A stretch of DNA of 29,631 nucleotides from JACMRI01 sp043778625 (GTDB lineage Bacteria; Bacteroidota; Bacteroidia; UBA4408): positions 1 to 29,631 of the forward strand of contig JAYWFU010000036.1 of NCBI GenBank assembly GCA_043778625.1. Reading direction: 5' to 3'. Of this stretch, positions 8,296-16,027 are shown piece by piece. A program made the position numbers and the translations under genes. A model generated the notes under the pieces. It saw nothing but the letters and a program-made list of their open reading frames with translations. It made no database searches and was not told the DNA's origin. The stretch's first letter is position 1. The number at the start of each line of letters is the position of its first letter.

Positions 8296-8985
8296 ATGAT
8301 AATTGAAGCCTTACACGGTAAATTAAAATTAGTTCCTGCCATCAACAAGCAGGAACTTTTGTTTTATATAATTCAAAATTTTCCAAATAGCCTTATAAAA
8401 ATAAACACAATAGCTAACGCACATTATTGTGGAACTGCTGTAAATATTGGCAACACCAAAGACGATGGCTATATGTTAATAGTACAACTAACCAATGATA
8501 GAGGCGATGTAAATGGTAATATATTGCAAATAGCTGTTAATAAAATTGAATCAATTGAATTACTTGACACTAAAAATAGCTTAGCTATTTTATCACTTGG
8601 CAAAACATTGAGCAATAACACTTACGAAGCATCTGGCAAATTAGAAGTACTGCGAATATTTGAAAAATTTGAAACCGAAATTTTAGCAAGCTGTAGTGTA
8701 AATGTTGGTACACCACAAATGGTATTACCTAGTAATGAATTTGCACTAGGCCGTATTTTAAAACTTACACCGCTTGTTCAAAACACAATTATTAATTTAC
8801 TAAAAGCACATGACGCTTGCGAAAGTTGGCGAAAAAACTATACTGCAATTTTTTTTGAGGAGCATGAAACCCTTGAAGTAAAAGGAATTAATGGTGCTAT
8901 CACAATTTTATTTCCCTTTAGTGTTATTGATGCGCCCGAAATTGATAGTAACCAATTAACAACTATGTTAATGGCGGTACTTTAA
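8296..8985 (+). CDS. Unknown cytoplasmic protein, second gene of pair
   Basis: This 229-residue protein has no signal peptide or membrane helix. The N-terminal part (about 1-115) alternates short hydrophobic strands with turns ('AHYCGTAVNIGNTKDDGYMLIVQL', strand at about 58-66) and looks like a beta-rich domain. The C-terminal part (about 150-229) is mixed, with a helix 'ILKLTPLVQNTIINLLKAH' and a closing strand. No recognised domain or catalytic residues were found. It starts three bases after the preceding unknown gene and is followed by a second copy of the 35-base repeat. It could partner the 136-residue protein; nothing in the sequence shows what they do. Confidence 0.75.
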   Translation: MIIEALHGKLKLVPAINKQELLFYIIQNFPNSLIKINTIANAHYCGTAVNIGNTKDDGYMLIVQLTNDRGDVNGNILQIAVNKIESIELLDTKNSLAILSLGKTLSNNTYEASGKLEVLRIFEKFETEILASCSVNVGTPQMVLPSNEFALGRILKLTPLVQNTIINLLKAHDACESWRKNYTAIFFEEHETLEVKGINGAITILFPFSVIDAPEIDSNQLTTMLMAVL

Positions 8986-9024
8986 TAATTTATATTCCCA
9001 CTAATACCAACAATCAGTAACCAA

Positions 9025-9059
9025 GCAGTTAAAGCTAGTGCGAGCATTTTGCGCATATT
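9025..9059 (+). repeat. Short interspersed repeat, copy 2
   Basis: This is the second copy of the 35-base element (30 of 35 positions equal to copy 1), in direct orientation and 54 bases before thiL. The hairpin of copy 1 is weakened here by changes in the right arm (TGCGCA in place of TGCTCG), but a short TGCG/CGCA pairing remains possible. The copy sits just after the stop of the unknown gene pair. Confidence 0.7.
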
Positions 9060-9112
9060 TATAATAATAAATTCAATTACTATTACTCAATTAATTTAAC
9101 CCATAACACAGC

Positions 9113-10150
9113 ATGTTCGACAACCCACAACATACTTCATTAGATACCATAGGCGAATTTGCCTTAATTGAACAAATAACTAAGCACGTAAAACTTACGC
9201 ACGCCAACACTGTTAAGGGTATTGGCGATGATGCTGCCGTACTACTTAAAAGCGTAGATACGCTACAAGTAATAACTACCGATATGTTGGTGGAGGGGGT
9301 ACATTTTGATTTAATGTACACTCCTCTCAAGCACCTAGGCTACAAAGCTGTGGTGGTAAACCTTAGCGACGTGTGTGCTATGAATGCCGTGCCACGCCAA
9401 ATAACGGTAAGCATAGCAGTATCAAGTAAATTTACGTTAGAAGCCATTGAGGAACTGTACAGTGGCATATTAGCGGCATGTAATATTTATAAAGTAGATT
9501 TAATTGGCGGAGATACTACCACCAGCAAAAGTGGCTTAATAATAAGCGTTACTGCCATTGGCGAAACTAATATTAACAACATAACTTACCGCCACACTGC
9601 ACAAGAAAACGACTTGCTGTGTGTAACAGGCGACTTAGGCGCAGCCTACATGGGCTTGCAAGTATTAGAGCGCGAAAAACAAGTGTTCCTTGATAACCCT
9701 GAACTACAGCCCGACATAGATGGACACGATTACATAGTAGAGCGTCAACTAAAGCCCGAAGCCCGCATTGATATTATTGCCCAATTGTTAAAAGAGCAAG
9801 TAGTACCTACCAGCATGATTGATGTAAGCGACGGATTAGCATCAGAAATATTACACCTATGCAAAGCCTCAAAACTAGGCTGTAATGTATACGAAAGTAA
9901 GTTACCTATTGATGCTACTACGTTTCAAACGGCCTTAGATTTTAACATAATACCACAAGTATGCGCCATGAATGGTGGCGAGGATTACGAACTACTATTT
10001 ACCATTAAGCAACAAGATTTTGATAAAATAAAAGACAAGAAAAGCATTACGGTTATAGGCCACATGACGGCCGAAGGCAATAGTGCCAACCTTATTACTA
10101 ACGCCAATGCAGTGTTGCCAATAGAGGCGCAGGGCTGGAAACATTTTTAA
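9113..10150 (+). CDS. thiL: Thiamine-monophosphate kinase
   Basis: This 345-residue enzyme phosphorylates thiamine monophosphate to the cofactor thiamine diphosphate with ATP, in the cytoplasm. It has the ThiL/PurM-like signatures in order: TIGEFALIEQI (12-22), GIGDDAAVL (36-44, ATP/metal binding), TTDMLVEGVHF (55-65), DLIGGDTTTS (129-138), ISVTAIGE, DVSDGLASE and MNGGEDYELLF near the C-terminus. The Asp residues of GDD, TTD, GGD and DVSDG bind magnesium and substrate. Length fits the family. No other thiamine gene is nearby, so it is not in a thi operon. It is followed after three bases by a marC-family gene. No good promoter match was seen; the gap before it contains repeat copy 2. Confidence 0.95.
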   Translation: MFDNPQHTSLDTIGEFALIEQITKHVKLTHANTVKGIGDDAAVLLKSVDTLQVITTDMLVEGVHFDLMYTPLKHLGYKAVVVNLSDVCAMNAVPRQITVSIAVSSKFTLEAIEELYSGILAACNIYKVDLIGGDTTTSKSGLIISVTAIGETNINNITYRHTAQENDLLCVTGDLGAAYMGLQVLEREKQVFLDNPELQPDIDGHDYIVERQLKPEARIDIIAQLLKEQVVPTSMIDVSDGLASEILHLCKASKLGCNVYESKLPIDATTFQTALDFNIIPQVCAMNGGEDYELLFTIKQQDFDKIKDKKSITVIGHMTAEGNSANLITNANAVLPIEAQGWKHF

Positions 10151-10153
10151 ACA

Positions 10154-10735
10154 ATGTTTACTAACTATTTTAATATTAAAGAAATTACTACCGTAACAAT
10201 GATATTGTTTGCGGTAATTGATGTAATAGGTTCAATACCCGTACTTATTGATTTAAAGCAACGCATTGGCGAAATCAAAGCCGAAAAAGCATCGTTGGCT
10301 TCATTGGCTATTATGATTATTTTTTTGTTTGTAGGTAATAGTTTTTTACAATTAATAGGGCTCGATATAAGTTCGTTTGCAATAGCAGGTTCGTTTGTAC
10401 TGTTTTTTATAGCGTTAGAAATGATATTGGGCATCAGGCTTTATAAAGACAGTGTGTCTACCACGGCATCAATTGTACCCATTGCGTTTCCGCTTATTGC
10501 AGGCGCAGGCACCATGACTACCTTGCTATCGTTACGAGCGCAGTACCACGATATTAATATTGTACTAGCCATTATAATTAATGTGGGGTTAGTATATTTA
10601 GTACTAAAAAACACTGGGCGCATAGCCTCTTTTATTGGTGATGGCGGTGTGGAAATTATCCGTAAAATATTTGGTGTAATACTACTTGCTATTGCAGTTA
10701 AGTTATTTAAGACAAATGCCTTTACTGCGTTTTAA
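10154..10735 (+). CDS. MarC-family integral membrane protein (UPF0056)
   Basis: This 193-residue protein has about six membrane helices and the family motifs: FAVIDVIGSIPVLIDL (17-32; 'D-P-I-G-x-x-P' in most members, with Val for Pro here) in the first half and PIAFPLIAGAGTMTTLL in the second, the two halves reflecting the internal duplication of the family. A C-terminal segment with GGVEIIRKIFGVILLAIAVK closes the protein, as usual. It acts in the inner membrane; the transported substrate is not established for the family, and the old link to multiple antibiotic resistance was not confirmed. It is tightly coupled to thiL (three-base gap), which may only reflect operon packing. Confidence 0.9.
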   Translation: MFTNYFNIKEITTVTMILFAVIDVIGSIPVLIDLKQRIGEIKAEKASLASLAIMIIFLFVGNSFLQLIGLDISSFAIAGSFVLFFIALEMILGIRLYKDSVSTTASIVPIAFPLIAGAGTMTTLLSLRAQYHDINIVLAIIINVGLVYLVLKNTGRIASFIGDGGVEIIRKIFGVILLAIAVKLFKTNAFTAF

Positions 10736-10824
10736 AACAAACAACACAATTTTGTTGTAATAAATAATATAAGTAATTATTTTTTTGCAACTTTGTAAGG
10801 CATTAATTTTAAAACAAAACAATA

Positions 10825-11373
10825 ATGAAAAAAAGTATTTTATTAACCTTAACCGCTACTGCAATTATGTCGTTCACTACCATTGCTCCCAAAAACATTC
10901 ATCAGTTTAAAGTAAAAGATATTGATGGAAAAGAATTTGACTTTAGTAAACTCAAAGGCAAAAAAATATTAATAGTAAACACCGCTTCCGAGTGTGGTTT
11001 TACAAAGCAGTACGAAGGATTAGAAAAACTATACAAAAAATACAAAGACAAAAACTTTGTAATAGTAGGTTTTCCTTGCAATGATTTTGGCGGACAAGAG
11101 CCAGGCAGTGATGCACAAGTAAAATCGTTTTGCTCCAAAAATTTTGGAGTTACATTTCCTATAATGAGTAAAGTTTCGGTAAAGGGACCTACTACCTCGC
11201 CCATCTACAAATGGCTTACCGAAAAAGCACAAAACGGAGTAGAAAATTCATCAGTAAAATGGAATTTTCAAAAATATATGATTGACGAAAATGGTAATTA
11301 TGTAAATTACTTACTATCAGTACGCGACCCCGACTGCGATAAAATTGTAAATTGGATTGAAGGCAAAAAGTAG
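10825..11373 (+). CDS. Exported glutathione peroxidase-like thiol peroxidase (2-Cys type)
   Basis: This 182-residue protein has an N-terminal hydrophobic segment (about 4-21) that may be a signal peptide or anchor, then a full GPx domain. The catalytic tetrad is visible: Cys57 in NTASECGFT, Gln91 in GGQEP, and Trp146-Asn147 in KWNFQKY. FPCNDFGG (83-90) is the usual second motif. Cys103, 46 residues after Cys57, occupies the place of the resolving cysteine of thioredoxin-dependent GPx enzymes such as yeast Gpx3, so it probably reduces hydroperoxides with thioredoxin-like donors, not glutathione, in the periplasm. It has cysteine and not selenocysteine. A CAACTTTG at 10788-10795 is one mismatch from a -7 element. 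A strong terminator follows at 11403-11438, so it is probably a single-gene unit. Confidence 0.9.
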   Translation: MKKSILLTLTATAIMSFTTIAPKNIHQFKVKDIDGKEFDFSKLKGKKILIVNTASECGFTKQYEGLEKLYKKYKDKNFVIVGFPCNDFGGQEPGSDAQVKSFCSKNFGVTFPIMSKVSVKGPTTSPIYKWLTEKAQNGVENSSVKWNFQKYMIDENGNYVNYLLSVRDPDCDKIVNWIEGKK

Positions 11374-11402
11374 TATACTACGTCAATTAGTGATAAAATT
11401 TA

Positions 11403-11438
11403 AAAAGGGTACTTAATTTAATTATTAAGTACCCTTTT
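11403..11438 (+). terminator. Rho-independent terminator after the peroxidase gene
   Basis: A perfect 15-base-pair stem with a six-base loop: arms 11403-11417 and 11424-11438, centre GGGTACTTAAT paired with ATTAAGTACCC, ending in a T-run. It lies 29 bases after the stop. Confidence 0.85.
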
Positions 11439-11479
11439 CAGTTACTGGTAATAATGTACTTATTAAAATTTGAGGGGAA

Positions 11480-11487
11480 TAAATTTG
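11480..11487 (+). promoter_or_regulatory. Possible -7 promoter element for the 11563 gene
   Basis: TAAATTTG matches TAnnTTTG exactly and lies between a terminator and the next gene, where a promoter is expected. It has no well-placed -33 TTG, and the leader would be about 70 bases, so the support is weak. Confidence 0.3.
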
Positions 11488-11562
11488 TTTAAATCATATT
11501 AAAGTGTAAATTAGCAGTTGTATAATTTTTTAAAATCATTAATCAATCTATTCAAACAAATT

Positions 11563-11922
11563 ATGAAAAAACTATTTGTATTACTAACCATAAGCTTATT
11601 AGCTGTAAAAACGCAAGCGCAAAGCAAAGTAACAACTGAAAACAAAATAGTAGTGTACTATCCGTTTGAGGGTATTAAATCAACCAACGAAGTTGCTCTA
11701 CTCGATAACGAAATTAAGCAATTGATAAATGTGGTTGATTCCAAAACAGAATATAAAGCGGGTAAAACCAATGGTCAACTGCGTGTGTGGGTAAGCTATC
11801 CAAGTAACCCACGCGAGGGCGATGAATTATTTACTGCAGTATTACTCAAAAAACTATTAATTAAAAAAGGTTATGTGCCTCAGCAGCCACGTCAAACAAG
11901 CGCACTAGCTACTAGCAATTAA
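11563..11922 (+). CDS. Small exported protein, function unknown
   Basis: From the ATG at 11563 this is a 119-residue protein with a clear signal peptide (MKKLFVLLTISLLAVKTQA, cleavage after ALA-type 'TQA'). An in-frame ATG at 11518 would add 15 residues in front and hide the signal, so the later start is preferred. The mature part starts QSKVTTENK and contains 'KIVVYYPFEG' and 'AGKTNGQLRVWVSYPSNP', a short alpha/beta domain with no cysteines, then a Thr/Ser/Ala-rich tail (QTSALATSN). No family is recognised. It lies 51 bases before the large surface protein gene on the same strand, with no terminator between, so they may share a transcript. It could be a periplasmic accessory of the surface protein; that is inference only. 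Confidence 0.65.
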   Translation: MKKLFVLLTISLLAVKTQAQSKVTTENKIVVYYPFEGIKSTNEVALLDNEIKQLINVVDSKTEYKAGKTNGQLRVWVSYPSNPREGDELFTAVLLKKLLIKKGYVPQQPRQTSALATSN

Positions 11923-11973
11923 TTATATTAAATTTTATAACACAATATTTCAACATACAAAACTCTATTTATT

Positions 11974-14900
11974 ATGAAATTATTTATATCCACAAGTATT
12001 ACAATAGCTTCAGTTTTTACAGCTAATGCACAGCGTGCTAATTTTACAGCAGCGCAAGTTATTACTCCAACTCAAACCATTAATACAACATATAATAGTA
12101 ATACGCCTGCTTGTTTTAAGTTTGTGGCTACTAACACTAACACTACCGTTTTGGTACAAAGTGCCGCTAACTTTGATGCTAATGTACAAATAGCACAACA
12201 AAAAGGTAAACGCTTGCACACCCTACAAACGCAAGATAATACCTACTCTAACGACCTTGAGGAACTCAACTTAACTAACCTAACAGTAGGCAACGAGTAT
12301 TTTGTGGTAGTTAATAATTATACTACTGCTAACTCAGGTCAGTTTTCAATAACAATTAATCCAACTGTTGTTACACAAGTGCCAGTAAACGATGAACCTA
12401 GCGGAGCTATTGAATTACAAACCACAATGCCACTGACTAAAAATGCAACACTTTACACCGCTTTTTCTACTCTTGGCGCATCTAATAATAACACTCTAGC
12501 AGTGCCAAGCAACTGCGCTGATGCCAATACTAATATAGCTAACGACGTTTGGTTTAAAGTTAAAGTACCAGCAAGTGGTGCTATTAATATTACTCCACAA
12601 TACGGTGTAGTAAATCAAGACGCATCAATAGCCGTGTATACAGGTAACCCTAGTGCGTTAAGTTTGCAACAGGCAGTTGATGATAATGACTATGGCATAC
12701 TACCAACAGTAACACAAAATAATTTAACGCCTAATACCTATATATATGTTCGCTACTGGGCTAACGCACAAGCACGCGGAAACGGAGCCATAACAGTATT
12801 TGCAGGTACTAACGATGGTACAAGTTGCGCAAATGCTTTGGAAGTATGTGATTTCAATGGAGTTCAAGGGCGCACCTCTCTAACTCAGGTAGCCACTAAA
12901 CCATGTAATATGGAAGGAAATAAAACTGGAGGAATCTTTGGTAACTGTCCTGACGGTACTCTTTTTGGTACCGCTTGTGGAGGAAGCCCCTTACAAGACG
13001 TAACGATTGATCATAATAAATGGGTCAAATTCACTGCATCTCAAACATCTATTTCATTAAGTTTAGACGTAACAAATTGTACTAATAACAATGCTAAAGG
13101 AGTTCAAATTCAAATTTTTAGTAATACAGGAGGATGCAGTGGTAGTTGTAATTTCGCAGCAGTATCGAGCTTTACTGAAACTAACTCAGTAACCTCTCAA
13201 GGTGGAACAGTGTCTTCGAGTAGTATTACAGCTAGCGCATTAACACCTGGTCAATCGTATTATTTAATGATTGATGCTTACGGAAATAATATTTGTGATT
13301 TTGACGTGAAGGGTAGTACTGGTGTTAGTTTTGGAGAAGCAATTCCTGACAAAACATCAATATGTGTGGGCGAATCAGCTACTATAACTGCACCTACAGG
13401 GGCAACAAGTTATAGTTGGACGGCAACCCCAGGACCTAATCCGTCAGGTACGAGTAATGCTATTACCGTAAGCCCTACAGTTACTACTACCTACACCGTT
13501 GATATGGCAGGCTATTGTAATAATAAGCAATCAACGGTTACTATAACAGTTGGTAATTTAACGCCAAGCATAAGCCCAGCAGCAACTACAGCATGCAAGG
13601 GAGGTACATCTACCTACACTGTAACAGCTATTGCAGGTAGCACTTACACTTGGGTAGTAGCTGGTGGTACAGGCACTAGCACTACTAATAGTATAACAGT
13701 TACTTGGGGTGCAGGCGCCACAGGTAGTGTAAAAGTAACTCAAACCAATGGTGCGTGTAGTGGTACTGATCAAATAAATGTAACGCTAACAGCTGCGCCA
13801 ACTGCAGGTTTCAGCTATCCCAACAGCCCAGTTTGTGATGATGTTTTGGTACTTCCTCTCGCTATGGCGGCAGGTGCTACAAAAGGCGATTTTACGTCAA
13901 GTTCGCCTCTGTTAGGTGGTAATACTCTAGGCAATGGTACCGTCTTTCCTCCAGTTACATTACCAGGAACCTACACCATGACTAATACCGTAACTGTTGC
14001 AGGTTGTCCAGTAGTTACAGCCACTGCTACTTACACCGTTAATCCTACTCCTAAACCCACAATCACCACCACTAACAGTTCAGTGTGTGCTAATGCCACT
14101 GGTACTTACACCATTCCAGCTACTACCAATGCTGTTAACTGGACAGTTACAGGAGGTGTAATTTCGGGCGGACAAGCTACCTCAGGTTTAACGGTTACTT
14201 GGGGAGCTGCTGGCACAGGTACAATTGCCGTAACCGAAACTAACTCTTTTGGTTGTGTGGGTACTGATAATATTTCAGTAACCATAAACCCGTTACCATT
14301 ACCATTTGTAGCTACACTATCGCCCAACGATACTATATGTGCTGGCGATAGTGTAATAATATCAACAACACCACAACCCAACATAGTATCAACAGTGTAT
14401 AGCACAATAGTAGGAGGCACAGCATTGGGTACTGTGAATTATAATACTCCTCCGCTTAACAACACTATTAAATATTATATAGAAACCAAAAGCACTGCCG
14501 GCTGCGTAGCCAAAACTAGCCGTGATAGTATTACAATAGTGGTAAACCCAAGGCCAGCCCCGCCAATATTAGCATTGTCGCCTAATGATAGTATTTGCTC
14601 TGGTTTAACTGACACTATTAAGGTAACGCCAGTAACAGGCGTTGTTACCAATGTATACTCATCGCTTACAGGTGGAATATCATTAGGTACACTTAATTAC
14701 ATAACCCCACCAATAATAGCTACAATAACTTATTATTTTGAAACTAAAATAGCAACTACAGGCTGTACATCAGCTCGAATTAGAGACAGCTTAAAAATTA
14801 CAGTATTGCCCCGCCCAGCACACCCTACCGTAACTTTAGCTCCTAACGATAGTATTTGCCTGCACGACAGTACAAAGCTGAAAGCAACTGTTATAGGTAC

Positions 14901-15822
14901 TAACACTACTATTAATTGGTACAACACACCTAACGATAATACTAGTTTGGGTAAAGATAGTGTTAAGGTTAGCCCACCAGCCACGCAATATTACTATGTA
15001 GAAGTTAAAAATGAATTTGGCTGTAAAGCCAACGAAAAACGCGATTCAACTAAAGTAATAGTGCTACCATTACCTGACTTACCAAAATTAACAGCTGTAC
15101 TAAAAGAAATATGCGAAGGCGATTCAATAGTATTGAAAGCAATGGTAAACCCTACTACAGCTACTATTTTTTGGTTAAACGGCACAGCTTGGAAAGACAC
15201 AATTAAGCGAGGTACTGATTTTACGTCGCCCAATCTTACCTCAAGTACCACTTATTATATGGGTAGTATAAGTAAAGACGGTTGTAAAAATGATGGTGCA
15301 TTTGCAATACTGCCTATTATAGTAAATCCGTTACCTCATGTAAGTATTACGGCTAACTTACCTGATAATACCGTGTACGAAGGCCAAACAATAATATTTG
15401 ATGCTCAACCCGAAACCTACAAATTTTATAATTGGTATGTAGAAAACTCACCTATTTATGGAGGCGAACATTTATTTAATACACAAGAATTATTAGATGG
15501 ACAATCAATAAAAGTATTGGTTACTACTGATAAAGGCTGTAAAAATTGGGGAGATAATACCATAAAAGTAAAAGTGTTGCCTATTAGTAACGCTTTTACA
15601 CCTAACAACGATGGTAAAAATGATTTATTTTTGAAAGGAATAGACATACAAATATTTAACCGTTGGGGTCAGCTACTATTTACTGGTAACGAAGGTTGGG
15701 ACGGTAAGTACAAGGGCAATACCGTATCGCCAGGTACTTATTATTACATGCTAAAAATTAAGAAATTAAATTCGGAAGAAATAGTAGAAAAAAGTGGCTC
15801 GGTTACCGTTGTACTTGATTAA
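11974..15822 (+). CDS. Large secreted surface protein with Ig-like modules and CHU_C (T9SS type B) sorting domain
   Basis: This 1282-residue protein has a signal peptide (about 1-19, cut near ANA-QR) and a C-terminal CHU_C / gliding-motility-associated domain (about 1203-1282), identified by SNAFTPNNDGKND, IFNRWGQLLF and GTYYYMLKIK. That domain directs type IX secretion and surface attachment. The N-terminal third (about 20-460) has beta-rich, PPC-like segments with DVWFKVKVPASG and WVKFTASQ motifs and paired cysteines. From about 460 on come tandem Ig/PKD-like modules of 80-95 residues. Four of them are a clear set starting with L-x-P-N-D-[ST]-I-C-x-G-D-S-like motifs near residues 782, 867, 954 and 1038, each ended by a proline linker such as VNPRPAPP or VLPRPAHP. 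Function is probably adhesion or matrix binding; no catalytic motif is visible. T9SS machinery is not in the window. Confidence 0.88.
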   Translation: MKLFISTSITIASVFTANAQRANFTAAQVITPTQTINTTYNSNTPACFKFVATNTNTTVLVQSAANFDANVQIAQQKGKRLHTLQTQDNTYSNDLEELNLTNLTVGNEYFVVVNNYTTANSGQFSITINPTVVTQVPVNDEPSGAIELQTTMPLTKNATLYTAFSTLGASNNNTLAVPSNCADANTNIANDVWFKVKVPASGAINITPQYGVVNQDASIAVYTGNPSALSLQQAVDDNDYGILPTVTQNNLTPNTYIYVRYWANAQARGNGAITVFAGTNDGTSCANALEVCDFNGVQGRTSLTQVATKPCNMEGNKTGGIFGNCPDGTLFGTACGGSPLQDVTIDHNKWVKFTASQTSISLSLDVTNCTNNNAKGVQIQIFSNTGGCSGSCNFAAVSSFTETNSVTSQGGTVSSSSITASALTPGQSYYLMIDAYGNNICDFDVKGSTGVSFGEAIPDKTSICVGESATITAPTGATSYSWTATPGPNPSGTSNAITVSPTVTTTYTVDMAGYCNNKQSTVTITVGNLTPSISPAATTACKGGTSTYTVTAIAGSTYTWVVAGGTGTSTTNSITVTWGAGATGSVKVTQTNGACSGTDQINVTLTAAPTAGFSYPNSPVCDDVLVLPLAMAAGATKGDFTSSSPLLGGNTLGNGTVFPPVTLPGTYTMTNTVTVAGCPVVTATATYTVNPTPKPTITTTNSSVCANATGTYTIPATTNAVNWTVTGGVISGGQATSGLTVTWGAAGTGTIAVTETNSFGCVGTDNISVTINPLPLPFVATLSPNDTICAGDSVIISTTPQPNIVSTVYSTIVGGTALGTVNYNTPPLNNTIKYYIETKSTAGCVAKTSRDSITIVVNPRPAPPILALSPNDSICSGLTDTIKVTPVTGVVTNVYSSLTGGISLGTLNYITPPIIATITYYFETKIATTGCTSARIRDSLKITVLPRPAHPTVTLAPNDSICLHDSTKLKATVIGTNTTINWYNTPNDNTSLGKDSVKVSPPATQYYYVEVKNEFGCKANEKRDSTKVIVLPLPDLPKLTAVLKEICEGDSIVLKAMVNPTTATIFWLNGTAWKDTIKRGTDFTSPNLTSSTTYYMGSISKDGCKNDGAFAILPIIVNPLPHVSITANLPDNTVYEGQTIIFDAQPETYKFYNWYVENSPIYGGEHLFNTQELLDGQSIKVLVTTDKGCKNWGDNTIKVKVLPISNAFTPNNDGKNDLFLKGIDIQIFNRWGQLLFTGNEGWDGKYKGNTVSPGTYYYMLKIKKLNSEEIVEKSGSVTVVLD

Positions 15823-15844
15823 AAACTAAACAATTAAAATTTGT

Positions 15845-15882
15845 AAAAGCGTTATCTAAAGTTAAATTTAGGTAACGCTTTT
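15845..15882 (+). terminator. Rho-independent terminator after the surface protein gene
   Basis: Stem of 16 base pairs with one G-T wobble: arms 15845-15860 and 15867-15882 (AAAAGCGTTATCTAAA against TTTAGGTAACGCTTTT), with a six-base loop. It lies 22 bases after the stop and shows that prfB is transcribed separately. Confidence 0.85.
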
Positions 15883-15936
15883 AAGTTGAGAGGATACAGG
15901 ATAATATTACAAGGCAAAAAAAAGAGTAAATAAGTG

Positions 15937-15968
15937 TTGTAATTAAAACTTCAAATCCTGTACATTTG
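15937..15968 (+). promoter_or_regulatory. Bacteroidota-type promoter for prfB
   Basis: TTG at 15937-15939, a 21-base spacer, and TACATTTG at 15961-15968 match the -33 (TTG) and -7 (TAnnTTTG) elements of the phylum. The predicted start near 15975 gives a leader of about 50 bases to the ATG at 16028. It follows directly on the terminator at 15845-15882. Confidence 0.65.
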
Positions 15969-16027
15969 TAAATAATTGCACTCTACTAATAATTAGTACT
16001 AGTAACTTTTATTCAATTATACATTAA

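Noticed and set aside
11518..11562. Upstream start for the small exported protein
   Set aside because: It would place 15 residues in front of a good signal peptide that begins MKKLF at 11563.
14106..15251. Minus-strand ORFs opposite the large surface protein
   Set aside because: Repetitive Thr/Val/Ser codons of the true gene create open antisense frames; the translations are low-complexity.
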